Source of the DNA: Amanita rubescens
Lineage: Eukaryota; Basidiomycota; Agaricomycetes; Agaricales; Amanitaceae
Length of the DNA: 64,000 bases
Assembly: GCA_015039365.1 (NCBI GenBank)
Contig: WION01000073.1
Span: 62,001-126,000 of the forward strand
Direction: 5' to 3'
In this document: in pieces, positions 42,487-54,950 of the stretch
Position numbering within the stretch: the first letter of the stretch is position 1
Layout: each line of letters starts with the position of its first letter
Program-made: the position numbers and the translations under genes
The notes under the pieces: generated by a model
Told to the model about the DNA's origin: nothing
What the model saw: the letters and a program-made list of their open reading frames with translations, nothing else
Databases searched by the model: none

Positions 42487-43480
42487 GTTGGTCGCTACGC
42501 AGATCGTTTCATCATTTTTCAGTCGGAGATTAAAAACGCAAACATTTGTTACTTACGAGTCCGAGCCTCCGAAGTACGAGGGCTCGTCGGTTGGAGAACG
42601 TACTCACCGCCACAGCGAAAGTGCTAGGAGCAGTCATCCCCAGAGCGGAAGTGGCCGGAGCTGTCGAAATCTGAAGATACCACCAAATCCCCTCATGTAC
42701 TGTTCATCGCACACGGTGTATTGGTAACAGCATTGGGCAAGTCCATGATGTTGACATGATTGATTTGCAGATGGTGATACCGCCATCAACGTTTACGGAA
42801 GAGTGATGAGTAGACGTAACACAGATTGAGTCAAGGCGGGTTTGGATTAATGCTAGTTAGTGTTTGAAACATTGCCCCTGCTTTTAAAACGCACCTCTGC
42901 TGCACATCCATCGAAGACTTTCTCCAAAGCTTCTCCACAGTTCTTCTTAACTCCCGCCCCAAACCTGCCGAGCCCTAACCCTCAAGCCTTTACCAACGCC
43001 ATTGGGAATGCATACAATGTCGTGAAACCCTCTCCCAATTCAGCTTGCCCGTACAGGCTCGTCGTGCGGCTACATCCGCCGTTCCAAACGGTAAAAGATG
43101 TTTGCCACGTTAGCATCGCCGGTGGGTTGAGTCTGTTCTCGTTTCCTGCCTGAGCGTTTGGAGGGGCTAGGTACTAGAAAGAGAAACGTAATTTCTACGT
43201 CTTGAGTATAAATTTTGACGCTCGCATGAGAAGTTTGACTGACACCTTTGATACGAAGCACGCTACCTCCGACCGTCGAAGGAACAATAACCTCATTCCA
43301 GTCTTGACCTCGAATGGTTTGCCAGCGTTGCAGACGAGCAAGTTTTCATCTCCTTTTTCTTCCCCTATCTCATTCAATGACGTGCACGATGGTAGAGATA
43401 CGCGTCGAAGGGAAGTGAACTGCTTGGCCCATTCATGGCAGCGACGTTCCTCCGCATATAATGCCTAGGATCGCATTTCC
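42487..43480. other. Intergenic region without supportable gene
   Basis: Open frames of 60-100 codons on both strands (for instance plus 42860-43153) lack recognisable features. Confidence 0.35.
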
Positions 43481-43489
43481 TCGCATCTG

Positions 43490-43720
43490 CCCGTGCCCAA
43501 CCTCGAGGAGTGGATGTCAACGGACTGGATAACAGTCCTCGCGCAAAGTGCTGGGAGCGGGAAGGATTGGTACATTGGCGGGGTTGGGATTGATTGGGTA
43601 GGAGGCACGGCGGGTGGAGTAGACGGAAAAGGAGACCGATCGTCATAGTAGCGGACGGGAGACATGAACAAGTCCCAGACTGCGACTTGGAGTTTATAAA
43701 CATTGGGGTCAGTGGCGGAC
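43490..43720 (-). other. Coding-like scrap of unknown origin
   Basis: The minus strand reads openly as YKLQVAVWDLFMSPVRYYDD followed by a Pro-rich stretch. It joins directly to an ankyrin scrap at about 43722, in the way of the patchwork at 29.8-30.5 kb. The source gene is not recognised. Confidence 0.35.
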
Positions 43721-43721
43721 A

Positions 43722-43997
43722 GCATTCGAGTCCACTGTCTTGAATCGTTTCCGCGAAAGAATGGATCATTTGATGCGAGTGGAGCTAAGAAAGATCCATG
43801 AGGGAGACGATCGATTCCCTGTTGGAAGTGGGTAAGCGAGCTCGTTAGATGATGGAAGAACGGATGCACGCGTCGAGCCGAAGAAACCGGAAAAGGAGAA
43901 TCCAACTGATATGTGATGTCGTCAAAGGGGCCTTGGATCCCCGTTACCAGCGCGAGTTGGTGCATCTCAGTGGTGAGATGATATGCACACTGAAGAG
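43722..43997 (+). pseudogene. Shattered 3' fragment of ankyrin gene (copy-2 type)
   Basis: It matches 41335-41845 of copy 2 as a series of short blocks separated by internal deletions: ATTCGAGTCCACTGTCTTGA, then GATGCGAGTGGAGCTAAG, then GGGAGACGATCGATTCCCTG, then the GTCGTCAAAGGGGCCTTG block, ending GATGATATGCACACTGAAGA. About 510 bp of parent are condensed into 276 bp. No coding potential remains. Confidence 0.85.
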
Positions 43998-44644
43998 TCT
44001 AATCTAATCTTATCTACATCGACAGTCACATCAACGTCACTTTGTCACACGGAGACGTCACGCCAGCAGGTGGATCAACGGGATGCAGTCGCGAAGACCT
44101 GCTTCAAAATCCCTTGCTTTCGACGTTCATCTCTTCAAGTTCATTGTTTCAGACCGTCTTTCTCTCCACAGCACCTCTCCGCCCTTTTTGTACTTTTCCT
44201 CTTATTTCTTGAGTGCACTATGTATATGCGTTCACAAGATGCAAGTGCGAGATTAACTCGCAAGTTGAAAATCGGGCGGTGGAAGATGGAGAATCAGGAG
44301 GGGAGTATGGAGAGCTGTTTGGGGGGAGAGCGATAGCAATCGGAAGCAAGGCGAAACGTGGTGAAACCAAATACGACCAAATAAACACTGCCACCCATCG
44401 CTCACTTGCCAGTGAAACAAAAGGTGACTTGACAGTTCACCTAACCGATTTTCTGCTCGTCGTTGGCGTTGTCGACGACGACATTCTCTTCCTGGCCATC
44501 ACCATTGACCCCAGCGACATCAGGGACTGGGTCCTCGGTACACCCTCATTTGTGCCAGACCCCCATTTTGGGTTTTCCGAGCCAAACTATTCTCACAGCA
44601 CAGACGACAATCCGGCCGAGTCTCTCAAGATAACCATTCCAGCT
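43998..44644. promoter_or_regulatory. Upstream region and probable 5' UTR of the Yta7-type gene
   Basis: The coding frame is open upstream to about 44213, but the added peptide (MHYVYAFTRCKCEINSQ...) is not conserved-looking. The ATG at 44645, giving MPTSTRAQSRLSNRGG, is preferred. Confidence 0.4.
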
Positions 44645-47600
44645 ATGCCGACATCCACCCGTGCGCAGTCTCGTCTGTCAAATCGTGGAGGGGTCTCGGC
44701 GGGCTCTGCCCCTTCTGGGTCAGAGTATCATGAAAGTGAAAAGTCCATGGATGTAAATTCCGATCATGTCGTCCTGCCGGATGAACCCAAGCCTCAATAT
44801 ATACAGACGAAAAAAGGTCGAACGATTCTCAAACGGCAATATACGGAACTGGACACGAGCGAAGACGATGGATTTGGCAACGTTAAGAAACGGAATTATC
44901 GCGGAGATACTTCAGCAGACCAATTGTTTAACGATGATGTCGAAGCGACCAACGCTTCACGCGCTCAGCCTATCGACGAGGATGACGCTGACGACGCCGA
45001 CGAACAGGCACCACGTCGAGCTCTTCGTCGCCGTCGAACGGAGACCCAAACTCTTGGAGGCTTTATCGTTGATGACGATGATTCAAAGACGCGCCATACC
45101 AGGTTGAGGTCTAAACAAGAGGCGGAAAGGAAGGCCCAAGAAAATGGGGTCAAGATCTCTAAAAGACGCAGTACTCGCAATAGCACCCGTGCTGGATATG
45201 AAGATGACAACTACGTCGATCATCCATCGTCGTTGGGCTCTGCTGATGGCGATGGATCCTTGGAGGATGCGCCACGCACATCGTCGGACATTGACGTAGA
45301 ACCAGATCCGGAACCAGAGCCAGAGCCAGAGCCAGAAGACGATGGCAAACCATATTCCCTACGGCAGAGGCAACCTATCAACTATGCAATTCCGCCTCCC
45401 CTGGAGGATTTGCCCAAACCTCCTCAGAGACAACCTGCGGGCCGAAGCAACAAGGGTGGTCTCCATGGTGGTCACAAGAAACGTGGACCTGGATGGAGCG
45501 CGTCGGGAGCCGAGCTTAGTAGATGGATAAGAATGCCTGGTGATGATTCGGTAAGACTCGATATATGCGTGCTTTTCAACATGATTTTGACTCACGATGC
45601 AGGATTCTGATTATGGTACAAGAACACCTCGCAAGTCTTTTGGGGCGAACCTTGCGCCCCTTGGAAGTGGTATGGCCGCTGGTGGATTTTTACCAGGAGA
45701 CCTGGCCGCAGCTGGAACGCCCTCCAACCTGGGCAGGATCGGTGACGCAGGTTTGTCCACCAGACTTTGCTTCCTATTTCGTGTCCTGATCAATTTCCTA
45801 TCCAGCGCTTGCAGATACTGATCCTTTGGGCGTAAACATGAATGTCTCGTTTGACGATGTTGGTGGCTTGGATGAATGTGAGCATATAATCTCGTCATGA
45901 TCGCATTGACCGATTCAACGATAAAACATAGATATCCATTCTTTGAAGGAAATGACGCTTCTCCCCCTCCTTTATCCTGAAGTCTTTCAACGTTTCAACG
46001 TCACTCCACCCCGCGGCGTTTTGTTCCACGGACCTCCCGGTACTGGGAAAACGCTGATGGCTAGGGCGCTTGCCGCTAGCTGTAGATCGAATGGAAAGCA
46101 GATATGTAAGATCCATGTTGCCTACCATTCGCTTCTTATTCATTCCTTTTTTCTATTCAGCTTTCTTCATGCGAAAGGGCGCTGACTGTCTGTCAAAGTG
46201 GGTCGGCGAGGCAGAACGTCAATTAAGACTGTTATTCGAGGAGGCTAGGGCTTCTCAACCCTCAATCATCTTCTTTGATGAAATAGACGGCCTAGCACCT
46301 GTGCGGTCTTCGAAACAAGATCAGATCCATGCTTCCATTGTTAGCACACTTCTTGCATTAATGGACGGGATGGACGGCCGTGGCCAGGTCGTCGTCATCG
46401 GTGCAACCAACAGGCCTGATGCTGTCGACCCTGCACTACGAAGGCCGGGGCGGTTTGACCGGGAATTTTATTTCGGCTTACCGACAGTGGATGCAAGGGA
46501 GAAGATTTTAAGTATTATGACTGGGAAATGGGCGGGTTGGGGCGAGGATGGAGGTGAAGAGGTCAAAGAGCGCTTACGAGGGTTAGCTACGATGACGAAA
46601 GGTTATGGCGGTGCCGATCTGCGCGTAAGTCTATGCATCCCCAAAAATTGTAATTGCTTATGCTTTCGATAGGCGCTCTGTACAGAGGCAGCCCTGAACG
46701 CGGTACAAAGACGATACCCTCAAATATACAAGTCCTCCGATAGGCTATTGCTAAAACCGGAGACTATTAATGTTGGTTTACGAGATTTTATGATCTCTAT
46801 TAAGAGTAAGTTCCCGAACCAGGATTTTCGCTCATATGTATAACCGGTCGCGTTTCAGAGATAGTCCCGTCATCAGCACGGTCATCGTCTTCTGTAGCAA
46901 ACTCTCTGCCCTCCCAACTCGTGCCTCTACTAGGTGAGGCCCTGGAGCAAGTTAAGAATACGATAAATCAGGTTATGCCCATGGAAAAACCTTTATCGGC
47001 GCTGGAAGAGGCTGAATACGAGGATGTGGGAGGAGAAGCGGGTGCACTGGAAAAGGAGATGTTGATGCAGGGTATGTATCGTCATTAGTCAATCAAGACC
47101 CAACTAACTGATGTTGCCTCAGCGATGCGATCTCTCCGCATATACCGCCCGAGAGTCGTAATTCATGGACCGCTCGACATGGGACAGACTTACGTCGGCG
47201 CTGCCGCATTGCATCACCTAGAAGGATACCATGTCCAGAGTCTAGAACTTGGCGCCTTGATGAGCGACTCTACAAGGAGTGTAGAAGCTGCGATAGTACA
47301 GCTTTTCGTCGAAGCAAAGCGACATCAACCCTCCGTTATCTATATTCCCTCGCTCGTAGGCTGGTGCGCGGCTGTACCAGAAACTTCCCGGTCGACTGTT
47401 CGTGCCATGTTGGATACCCTATCTCCCACCGACCCGATACTCTTATTGGCTATCGTCGATGGTGACTTTACATCCTTGCCACGAGACGTAAAGTCTTGGT
47501 TTGGCTCAACGAAAGGGAATCGTGTTGCAGTGACTGCACCATCGCGAGAGAAACGGGTTGGGTTTTTCGAGGGGCTGATCAAGGACGTGTGCCGGGCGCC

Positions 47601-49406
47601 AAACCTGTATGCGGATGGCATGGAAAGGAAGAAGCGTGTATTGGAAGCGTTGCCTATAGCACCGCCACTAGAACCCAAACAGCCTACGGCTGCGGAACTC
47701 GCTGTACAGGAAGCAAACGACCAGAGGACGATTGCACTATTGAAATATAGACTTGGACCCATATTAACGGACTTGAAGAGGAAATTCAAGAGGTTCACGA
47801 AGCGCGTATCGGTAAGTCGTTGCCTCGTCGATTCGTATACGAATCATGACGTCGTTTGTAGGAAGAATACACCTTGGACTATGTCTACCTTCCCCCTGAA
47901 ATGCCTAATGGTATCGACGCCCCTGCGAATCCCGTTCCTCCACCTCAGCCTGATGCCAATCCAAACGAGACTGGGATCATAGTTGATGAAGCCGGTGTTG
48001 CCGAGACTGCTGTAAATGGGCAAGTCAGCGGCGAAGCTTCTGCAACGGTACAGCCATTACAGGAACAGCAGCAACAGCAACAGCAACAACAGTTACAACA
48101 ACAACAGGCCGTTCTTCTCGAGCAACCCAAGCTCTTTGACATGGATCTCGAGAAGATGCACGATGAGCTATATCGTGGACGTTACCTCACCCCTCAGGAC
48201 TTCCTTGACGATGTTGCCAAGATGTTGCGGAATGCGCAAGCCCGTGCGCACGAGGACCTTGATAGGTTGCACAAAGCTCAGGCCATGTATACATTCGCCG
48301 AGGTCAGCATATTGGAGTTTGATCCTAATCTACGCATGGAGTGCGAGCGTATGGCTGTACGTGAGCGGAAGCGACGGCAAGAACGTCGGAAGAACAGAGA
48401 CAAGTCTAAAGATCGGGCTCAGGATGACGGGATTCAACAGAACGGATCATTTGTAATGAGGAGAAGTGCGCGGGCTAACGGGCTGGAACCTGAGTTGCGT
48501 ATAACGGACCCAGTCAAGCTCGAAAGACGATTAAAGAGGCAGCGTGGTGAATGCAGCGATGTGGCAATGGATTCTCAAGGATCAGAAGAAGGCGAGGGCG
48601 AAGGGAGGGAGCCCAAGCGCGCGAAACATATAAGTGGTGTACCACAAGATGACGATCGGGATCCGCTAGATTGCATTGGGCCCTCTCCGAACCAATCACC
48701 ACGACAGGCGCAGCAGCATGTACGGTTCTCAACGGTTGAGGTCATACAATCAAGTCCTATGCCTCGGGAAGGCTCTGCATCCCGTACACCCCAACCTGGT
48801 GAAAACTGTATCATAAACAATGTTATCGCGTTACAGGAAGAGATAACGGTAGTGAACGTATCGCCGAGGAAGCCGGGAGGGTTTGATCCATCCCTGCTTA
48901 ACCCGTTATCGCCCTCAGAGGAACCTTTTCCGGGCACGAGTCAGATGATTAATGGTATTCCTGTTCAACCTATTCAAGACGTGGACCCCTCAAACCCATT
49001 CTTTACACCCCCTCCGCGAGAGACATCACAACCGTCAATAATGAGCGTCGATGGACCTTCGCAATCTCAGCCCTCGGGTATGGACGTCGATGGTGGTCGA
49101 CCCAATAGTCCACATCAAGAGGAACAGCCGCAATCTCAGGAGCTGATGATAGTCGAGAGGACACCGACGCCTTTACCTGATTTCCAAGTTGATGAGGGGT
49201 TGCTTGACGAGCTGCGGCATTGTCTAGCAGACGGCACGGGGTCATTGACAGTGGAGCAACTGGAGCAGCTTCGGGCGACGTGTCTTGGGATTGTATGGCA
49301 ACACCGGAAAGAGTGGAACAAATATGGGCTGCTTAGAGAACTATTGGGGATTGTGAGGGAGTTTGTAGAAGAGGCTTCTGAGACGTGGGTTTGCGATGAA
49401 GATTGA
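44645..49406 (+). CDS. YTA7: Yta7/Abo1/ATAD2-type chromatin AAA ATPase
   Basis: Nine exons (44645-45550, 45603-45750, 45806-45877, 45932-46105, 46161-46624, 46673-46805, 46859-47071, 47123-47811, 47862-49406) give 1,447 codons in phase. Order: acidic, low-complexity N-terminus (PEPEPEPE; YSLRQRQPINYAIPP), VSFDDVGGLDEYI, then AAA1 with Walker A GPPGTGKT (Lys415), Walker B FFDEIDG (Asp473-Glu474) and ATNRPDAVDPALRRPGRFDR. A degenerate AAA2 follows (GPLDMGQTY lacks the Walker Lys; IYIPSLVGW). A bromodomain-like region (RFTKRVSEEYTLDYVYLP ... GRYLTPQDFLDDVAKMLRNA) is split by a long Gln-rich insert. The C-terminus is basic then Pro/Ser-rich. The family evicts or loads histone H3-H4 at chromatin as a nuclear hexamer. 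Confidence 0.93.
48050..48112 (+). repeat. CAG/CAA microsatellite encoding a poly-glutamine tract
   Basis: CAGCAGCAACAGCAACAGC-type repeat inside the last YTA7 exon. It encodes a Gln-rich run within the insertion that splits the bromodomain-like region. On the minus strand it yields a spurious Cys-rich frame. Confidence 0.9.
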
Positions 49407-49523
49407 TTGTGTGTTTTGAACATTTTTGTATCTTTATTATGCTTGTGTTAGTAATAATCGTAATGTATCCGTGGGAAGATTTATCCTCTGTTGCTTTTCA
49501 CGAAATACCAGTCTAGTGTCCCA

Positions 49524-52500
49524 ATGGATGACCAGACCCAATCTCCGCCACAGAGCCTGTACGCCGCCTCGACAGACATTACAGGTCCACCGACTGCAGA
49601 TATTCTCCACCCACTGAGCGCGAGCCAGCACCAGCCAGCAAACGTCGGAAACTCCGAAGCAACCGTGACTGCCACGAATGGAGCTACCACCGCTACCAGT
49701 GCGGTCATGTCCGAGTATGACGCCTTATTTGCAAGACTGAAGGAGAAACCACATGATCCTGAAGGCTGGCGAAGATTGGTCGACAACGCAGAGTCAAGCG
49801 GCGAAATCGACAAAATACGAGCGGCGTATGATGCGTTGTTGAAGCAGTATCCTAATACAGTGTGTTTCTTGGTCTCTTATATGTGCCCTCTTTTTTCCTT
49901 CTCTCCCATCCCCATCATGTCGTTTTTCGTTCCACCGTTTTGTAATGTTGAACATGTTCCAATACTGATTGATGTGTGATGCTTTCTTGGTGATCTCGTC
50001 CTCTCTAGTCGTCCGCGCAAATTCGGTACATTAATCACTTCCTCGCTGATCAAAGTACGTTTAGCGAGGCTGAGGAATTGTTCAAGAAGTTTTTGCGCAC
50101 GTCGCCGTGTGTCGATTTATGGAAATTTTACCTGACCTACGTTCGGTGCGTGATTGTCCGGGGCCAGCGGTCAAACGACCTTTGCCTGGTTCTCTCGTGT
50201 CGTATACGATGGTATGCTCAATTGTGTGATTAGGCGATTGAATACTAGCCCGGCGACTCGGGACGTGGTTCGCAAGTCGTACGAGTTCGCGTTGCAACAT
50301 GTCGGACAAGACAAGGACAGTGGGCAGATTTGGAGCGATTACATTCAATTCATCAAGTCGGGAGAGGTATGCATTCGCAATATCGTCAATAACGAACGCT
50401 CTTCTTAACCAAACGCCAAGGCCACAACGACATGGGAAGAACAACAAAAAATGGACGCACTCAGAAAAGTTTATCATCGCGCCGTGCAAATACCTTTGGA
50501 CAACGTCGAACAGTTATGGCATGAACTTGAAGCGTTTGAAATGAATCTGAACAAGATCACCGCGAAGAAGTTTATGACAGACCTTTCTCCCAGTCATATG
50601 CAAGCTCGCACTACACTTCGGCAACTTATCAACCACGTGGCAACCCTTTACCCCCCGTCTTTCAACAACTCGTATCCTCCACTTCCTGATGGCTCAAACA
50701 CTGATATATTCTTGCCAGTGTCACCCAGTTTTGACCAAACCGAGCGTGCTCTGGCCGGAAAATGGAAAGCTTATCTAAAGTGGGAAGAGGGTAATCCGTT
50801 GGAAATTGAAGAAAAGGATCGTGCCGTGTTTATCAATCGGGTCCAAGCTGTATATCGCAAGGCTGTCATCAGAATGCGATGGTACAGCGAGATTTGGTGA
50901 GCTTCTCGTATTTTTTTCGTGAAACAAGTGCTTATCAGTGATCTTAGGTTTATGGCATACAATTGGACGAGCAGTATCGGTAGACAAGACGAAGCTTTTT
51001 CAATACTAAAAGCTGGCATAGAAGCTAACCCTACAAGGTACGCCGTCCCATACCTAAATGCGATGATCTAATCGATATTGACTTCTCAGCTTCCTACTTA
51101 CATTCGCATACGTGGAGGCTCAAGAAGCCAAGAAGGACTACGCAGATGTTCATGCTACGTATGAACGTTTCCTGGAGATCCTTCGAGTGGAATTGGAGAA
51201 GCTCGAACAAGAGTCTGGAGATGGCAAAGCTGCCACCAACAACGGCAGTAATGGCACCGGGTCCGGTCTTACGCCTACCAGTACGCCCTTCGATGGCAAC
51301 AGCGCACCAACTGCCGGCGCCACTACAGGTTTAGGTGGCGGTGTGTCCTCCGCGACCTCTTCGTTCAACACGCAAGTGACCAAACCATCGTCTCCAGCAC
51401 AATCTGAATTGGCAGAAAGGAGAGCCGAGTATGGATTAGCTTACATCATCTATATGCGCTTCGGAAGACGTGCGGAAGGTATCAAGGCATCAAGGGCCAT
51501 CTTCGGAAAGGCCAGGAGGGATAGATGGTCCCCATGGCAAGTGTACGAGGCTGCAGGCACGTTCTTTTTATAGCACTCATGAGAAGGAAAACTGATTCTT
51601 TTGTCCGTTCTAAAGCCCTCATGGAGTATCATTGCTCCGATGACAAAACAGTCGCTAGTCGGATATTCGAAAAAGGATTGGACTTGTTTGGTGACGAGAT
51701 TGAGTTTGTGCTTCGGTACCTTGGCTTCTTGATCTCCATCAATGATGCCAACAGTAAGCTACACGAGACTTTTTTTTCAACGTCAATATCTTATTGACGT
51801 ATACAGATGCACGGGCCTTATTTGAACGCGTCATTGGATCGTTCTCCCCAGAGACTGCTAGACCTCTGTGGGAGCGATGGGCGCGATACGAGTACCAATA
51901 CGGTGATCTCGAAGCTGCACAGAAACTCGAAAAGCGTATGGCAGAAGTGTACTCTCAAGGTCAGTCTATTCCTTTGTAGTGCACTGTTGAACGAAGCGAT
52001 GCACAGATGGTGGCTTGTTTTTAGATCCTCCGATGAAGAGGTTCGCGCAGCGGCACATGTACCTAGGGGTCGACGCTATTGCCTCGCGCGATCTTGGGTT
52101 CGCGGTATCGAAAAAGACGGGAGTCAGCGCGAGTTCCTCGGCTGTATCTACGTCTAGCACGGGTGGTGTGCCGCTCGGAAGGACGGAGACGCAGCAGTCG
52201 TTGTTCGGCGCATCTACCACTACGCCGTCTAGCGGATCTCCGAGCTTTGCAGCAGGGCTTAAGCGACCATCCTCGACGGAGGGCTACAATAGGAAGAGAG
52301 ACGAGAGTCGCGGACGCGGAGGTGGACCTAGTGTGGATCATGGCCACAAGAGGATGAGAGAGATGTCGCCCGTCAGGCCCGAACGCGGTCGGATGGGTGA
52401 TAGGGACCGTGACCGCGATAGGGATAGAGATCGCGACAGGGACAGGGACTGGGAAAGAGATAGGGATAGGGAGCCGGGACGGCGTGGAGATGGCGGACCG

Positions 52501-52948
52501 CCTGGGCCTCCGCCGCGAAGGAGGCAACACTCACCTGGTTGGGAAAGGGAAAGAAGAGGCGAAAGAGAAAAAGAAGAAGAGAAGCGCGGACCTTCTCTCC
52601 CCAATGTCATATCCTGGTTCATTGGAGAGCTTCCCGCTGCGTCTTACTTTGATGGTGCGTTTTGCTCTCGATCGTTCCTTTTTTTTTCGGAGCTGACGAT
52701 GAGCGCGTCTAGGTCCCGTGTTTAGAACGGAAGATTTGATGAATTTGTTTAGGAATGCTATCATTCCGAGTAGCAGCAGCCTAGGTGGGGGGAGACCCAA
52801 GTCGCCCCCGCCTGTTCCCCCACCACGTAAGTCTCAATCTCTCAGTATGATTGCCCCGCACCCCATGACGGCCGTAGGTGGGAGACCTCCACCAGACTAC
52901 AGTCCTTATCAAGGACCGGGAAGCAGCGGTCGCGGAAGGAGGTATTGA
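49524..52948 (+). CDS. RNA14: mRNA 3'-end-processing protein Rna14 / CstF-77
   Basis: A multi-exon gene, 117 bp downstream of and parallel to YTA7. Rna14 is the scaffold of cleavage factor IA (CstF-77 in animals), which cleaves pre-mRNA before polyadenylation. Exons give HAT-type helical repeats in order: [136 protein letters not shown], and [17 protein letters not shown]. The C-terminal part holds a long Arg-Asp/Arg-Glu dipeptide tract (DRDRDRDRD) and ends in the short monkeytail-like segment [14 protein letters not shown] and a Pro-rich tail. The start ATG at 49524 (MDDQTQ) precedes a Ser/Thr/Ala-rich leader. Introns are about 50 bp, with a longer one near 49860-50010. Confidence 0.92.
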
Positions 52949-53170
52949 GCGGAGCAGACGAAACTTGGGAAGTATAGACCGAAAAAGCTGAACATTTTTT
53001 CATATACTCTAAGTTGTCGTCTCCCTTTGGTTTTAATCGTATACAAGTTAATGAACAGAAGCTTTGTCTCTGGGCAGTAAGTGAGAGATGTCATCTGGTG
53101 GACTCGAATGCAGTTATTACTGTGGACAACTTAACGAGCTTAACATAGTGGCTACTAGGCAGTGGAGTAC

Positions 53171-53817
53171 TTAATGATCGACTTTTTTGGCTGTGGAATG
53201 TTGGGGCCCGGACTTTTTTGGGAGGTCAAGTTCCACGTCTAATCTAATTTGCATTCCAGGCATTCCGCCCGGGCCTAGCGCTCCGTAATGGAAGCTCAGT
53301 GTAAGATAATTCTTGCGTTCGGGTTTGGTGTTTATCCCCTCAATAACCACTAAATCGTGAGGATGTTCCATTTTGACTGTTCCCGCGGAACCATTCTGCG
53401 AGAAGTTCATCACATGTCAGACGTCAAGTTTTCGAGTCAAATCGCGGGTAGACACTGACTGGGCCTTCACATCTGCCCCAAATGGTATCATAATACCAAG
53501 ATTCCGAATTCAGCTGCGACTCCTCCACGTCGTTCGGATGAAATGTTACAATCTTTTTATCCTTGATAAGCATCAAATGTTCCGGCTTCTTATCTTCACG
53601 CGGATGCTATTGAGGTACGTGAGATGCATACCGACCGAGATTAAAAAAGAATGTCACTGACCTCTTTCCACCAACCATCCAGCCGTCCATATTCCCGATC
53701 GGGTTGATACTGCTGATTGCCAGGAACAGGCATCGCAACGACGGAAGTTCCAAGTACAAAGAAAATCAGAGCGTGCAAGAATAGCATGAGTGGATGTGCT
53801 TGGTGGACGATGATCAT
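53171..53817 (-). CDS. Small secreted protein, 175 aa
   Basis: Three exons on the minus strand, 53817-53662, 53606-53460 and 53395-53171, joined in phase; both donors are GTCAGT. The N-terminus is a signal peptide (LMLFLHALIFFVLGTSVVAM), followed by PVPGNQQYQPDREYGRLDGW. The rest is HPREDKKPEHLMLIKDKKIV, ESWYYDTIWGRCEGP, and a Gly-rich GALGPGGMPGMQIRLDVELD segment. One Cys is present in the mature part. No family is recognised. It is divergent from the secreted pair at 33-35 kb. Convergent with RNA14 (222 bp between the ends). Confidence 0.7.
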
Positions 53818-54950
53818 ATGATGTGAGCGATGCGTTGATTAGCAGAAGTTGCCACTTACTAAGTGGAGTATGATGAGGGTATCACGATGCGGGGATAGAG
53901 ACCAGCTCTGAGATTTAATGAAGGGGAAATAGCGAAGAGTTATGTAGAGACCAGCTCTAAAAATTCAAGAGGGCGAACCTGGGCGAACTAGCGCTGAAAC
54001 TTTTAACGGGGGAGAAATAGTGCGGTTTTATTTGCAGTATGTACCCTCATGTACCAGGCTATGAAACCCGTAAGTTGAATCAACATCTAGGGCAGCCATC
54101 AAATATTTAAGGTATCAATCGTCTCACCTTAGCTCATCAAATGCACTGGTTCAGAGTCCAGACCATCTGGTCCTATCTCAGGCCTTGCATATTAGCGACA
54201 TCAAGCATCATGCGACCAGCTCAAGTGCCGTGAGCAAAGAAAAGCAGTCTCAGTCTGGCACATCAAGAAATCAAAGGATCGAATCCCATCGACTCTGAGC
54301 CCGGGAAAGAGAAAGGACAGGTAGGGCTGAAACGACAGATACAGATCGTTAGACTGAGCTTGCAAAAGTTCGGGTATCGATGGTGACCGCAGTTCTACCT
54401 AGTTCTGCACGAAACAAAAATATGTGATGCTAGCTGTATCATGTATACCTGTGTGCATCATTCCTGATATACTCTGTATGACTCGACTATGTACGTACTA
54501 ATTGTACTTGGGTTCGTCATATTCAGTCCTTACGGACGTCTATAATCGATGCTAGTGGCTCGTACTAGTTACATAATATTAATAAGTCGTATACTTTTTC
54601 TTACGAACTTGAATATTATTGTGAACATCTTTTCGAGTCTTGCAGCGTAAGTCCGTGAACCATGGGAATGACTTGGCGTAGCACATGATACACATTAGGA
54701 CATCACAGGGTGTCACTCGTAGCCATCGAAACGGCCAGAAGGGAAAGCAAGGTTGATCGCAAGATGTGGTGTATGATAATAAACGCATGTGAATGCGTTG
54801 ATGGTCGCATTTGAGGAAGACAGTGGAACTTGGTGAAACGCATCTTCCGAGATAGTGCTGAGAAGAACGTGGGAAACACGCTCAAAATGCTACTATCATG
54901 ATGATATACTACACGCTCGCTGAGCGACACTCGTTCAAGAAATATCCAAT
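53818..54950. other. Intergenic region without supportable gene
   Basis: Short tandem words (AGAGACCAGCTCT twice, at about 53898 and 53945) lie upstream of the secreted-protein gene. Nothing coding was recognised. The 3' region of the viperin-like gene is at the right edge. Confidence 0.4.

Noticed and set aside
43374..43769. Minus-strand ORF of 131 codons
   Set aside because: Starts within an antisense ankyrin scrap and crosses an unrelated block; not a coherent gene.
47945..48142. Cys-rich minus-strand ORF
   Set aside because: Antisense reading of the CAG/CAA poly-Gln repeat in YTA7.
52063..52622. Overlapping minus-strand ORFs of 94-155 codons opposite RNA14
   Set aside because: Shadows of the Arg-Asp-rich coding tract; composition is explained by the repeat on the plus strand.
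54270..54310. tRNA T-arm-like word (GATCGAATCCCATC)
   Set aside because: No acceptor stem, D-arm or anticodon arm could be placed around it.
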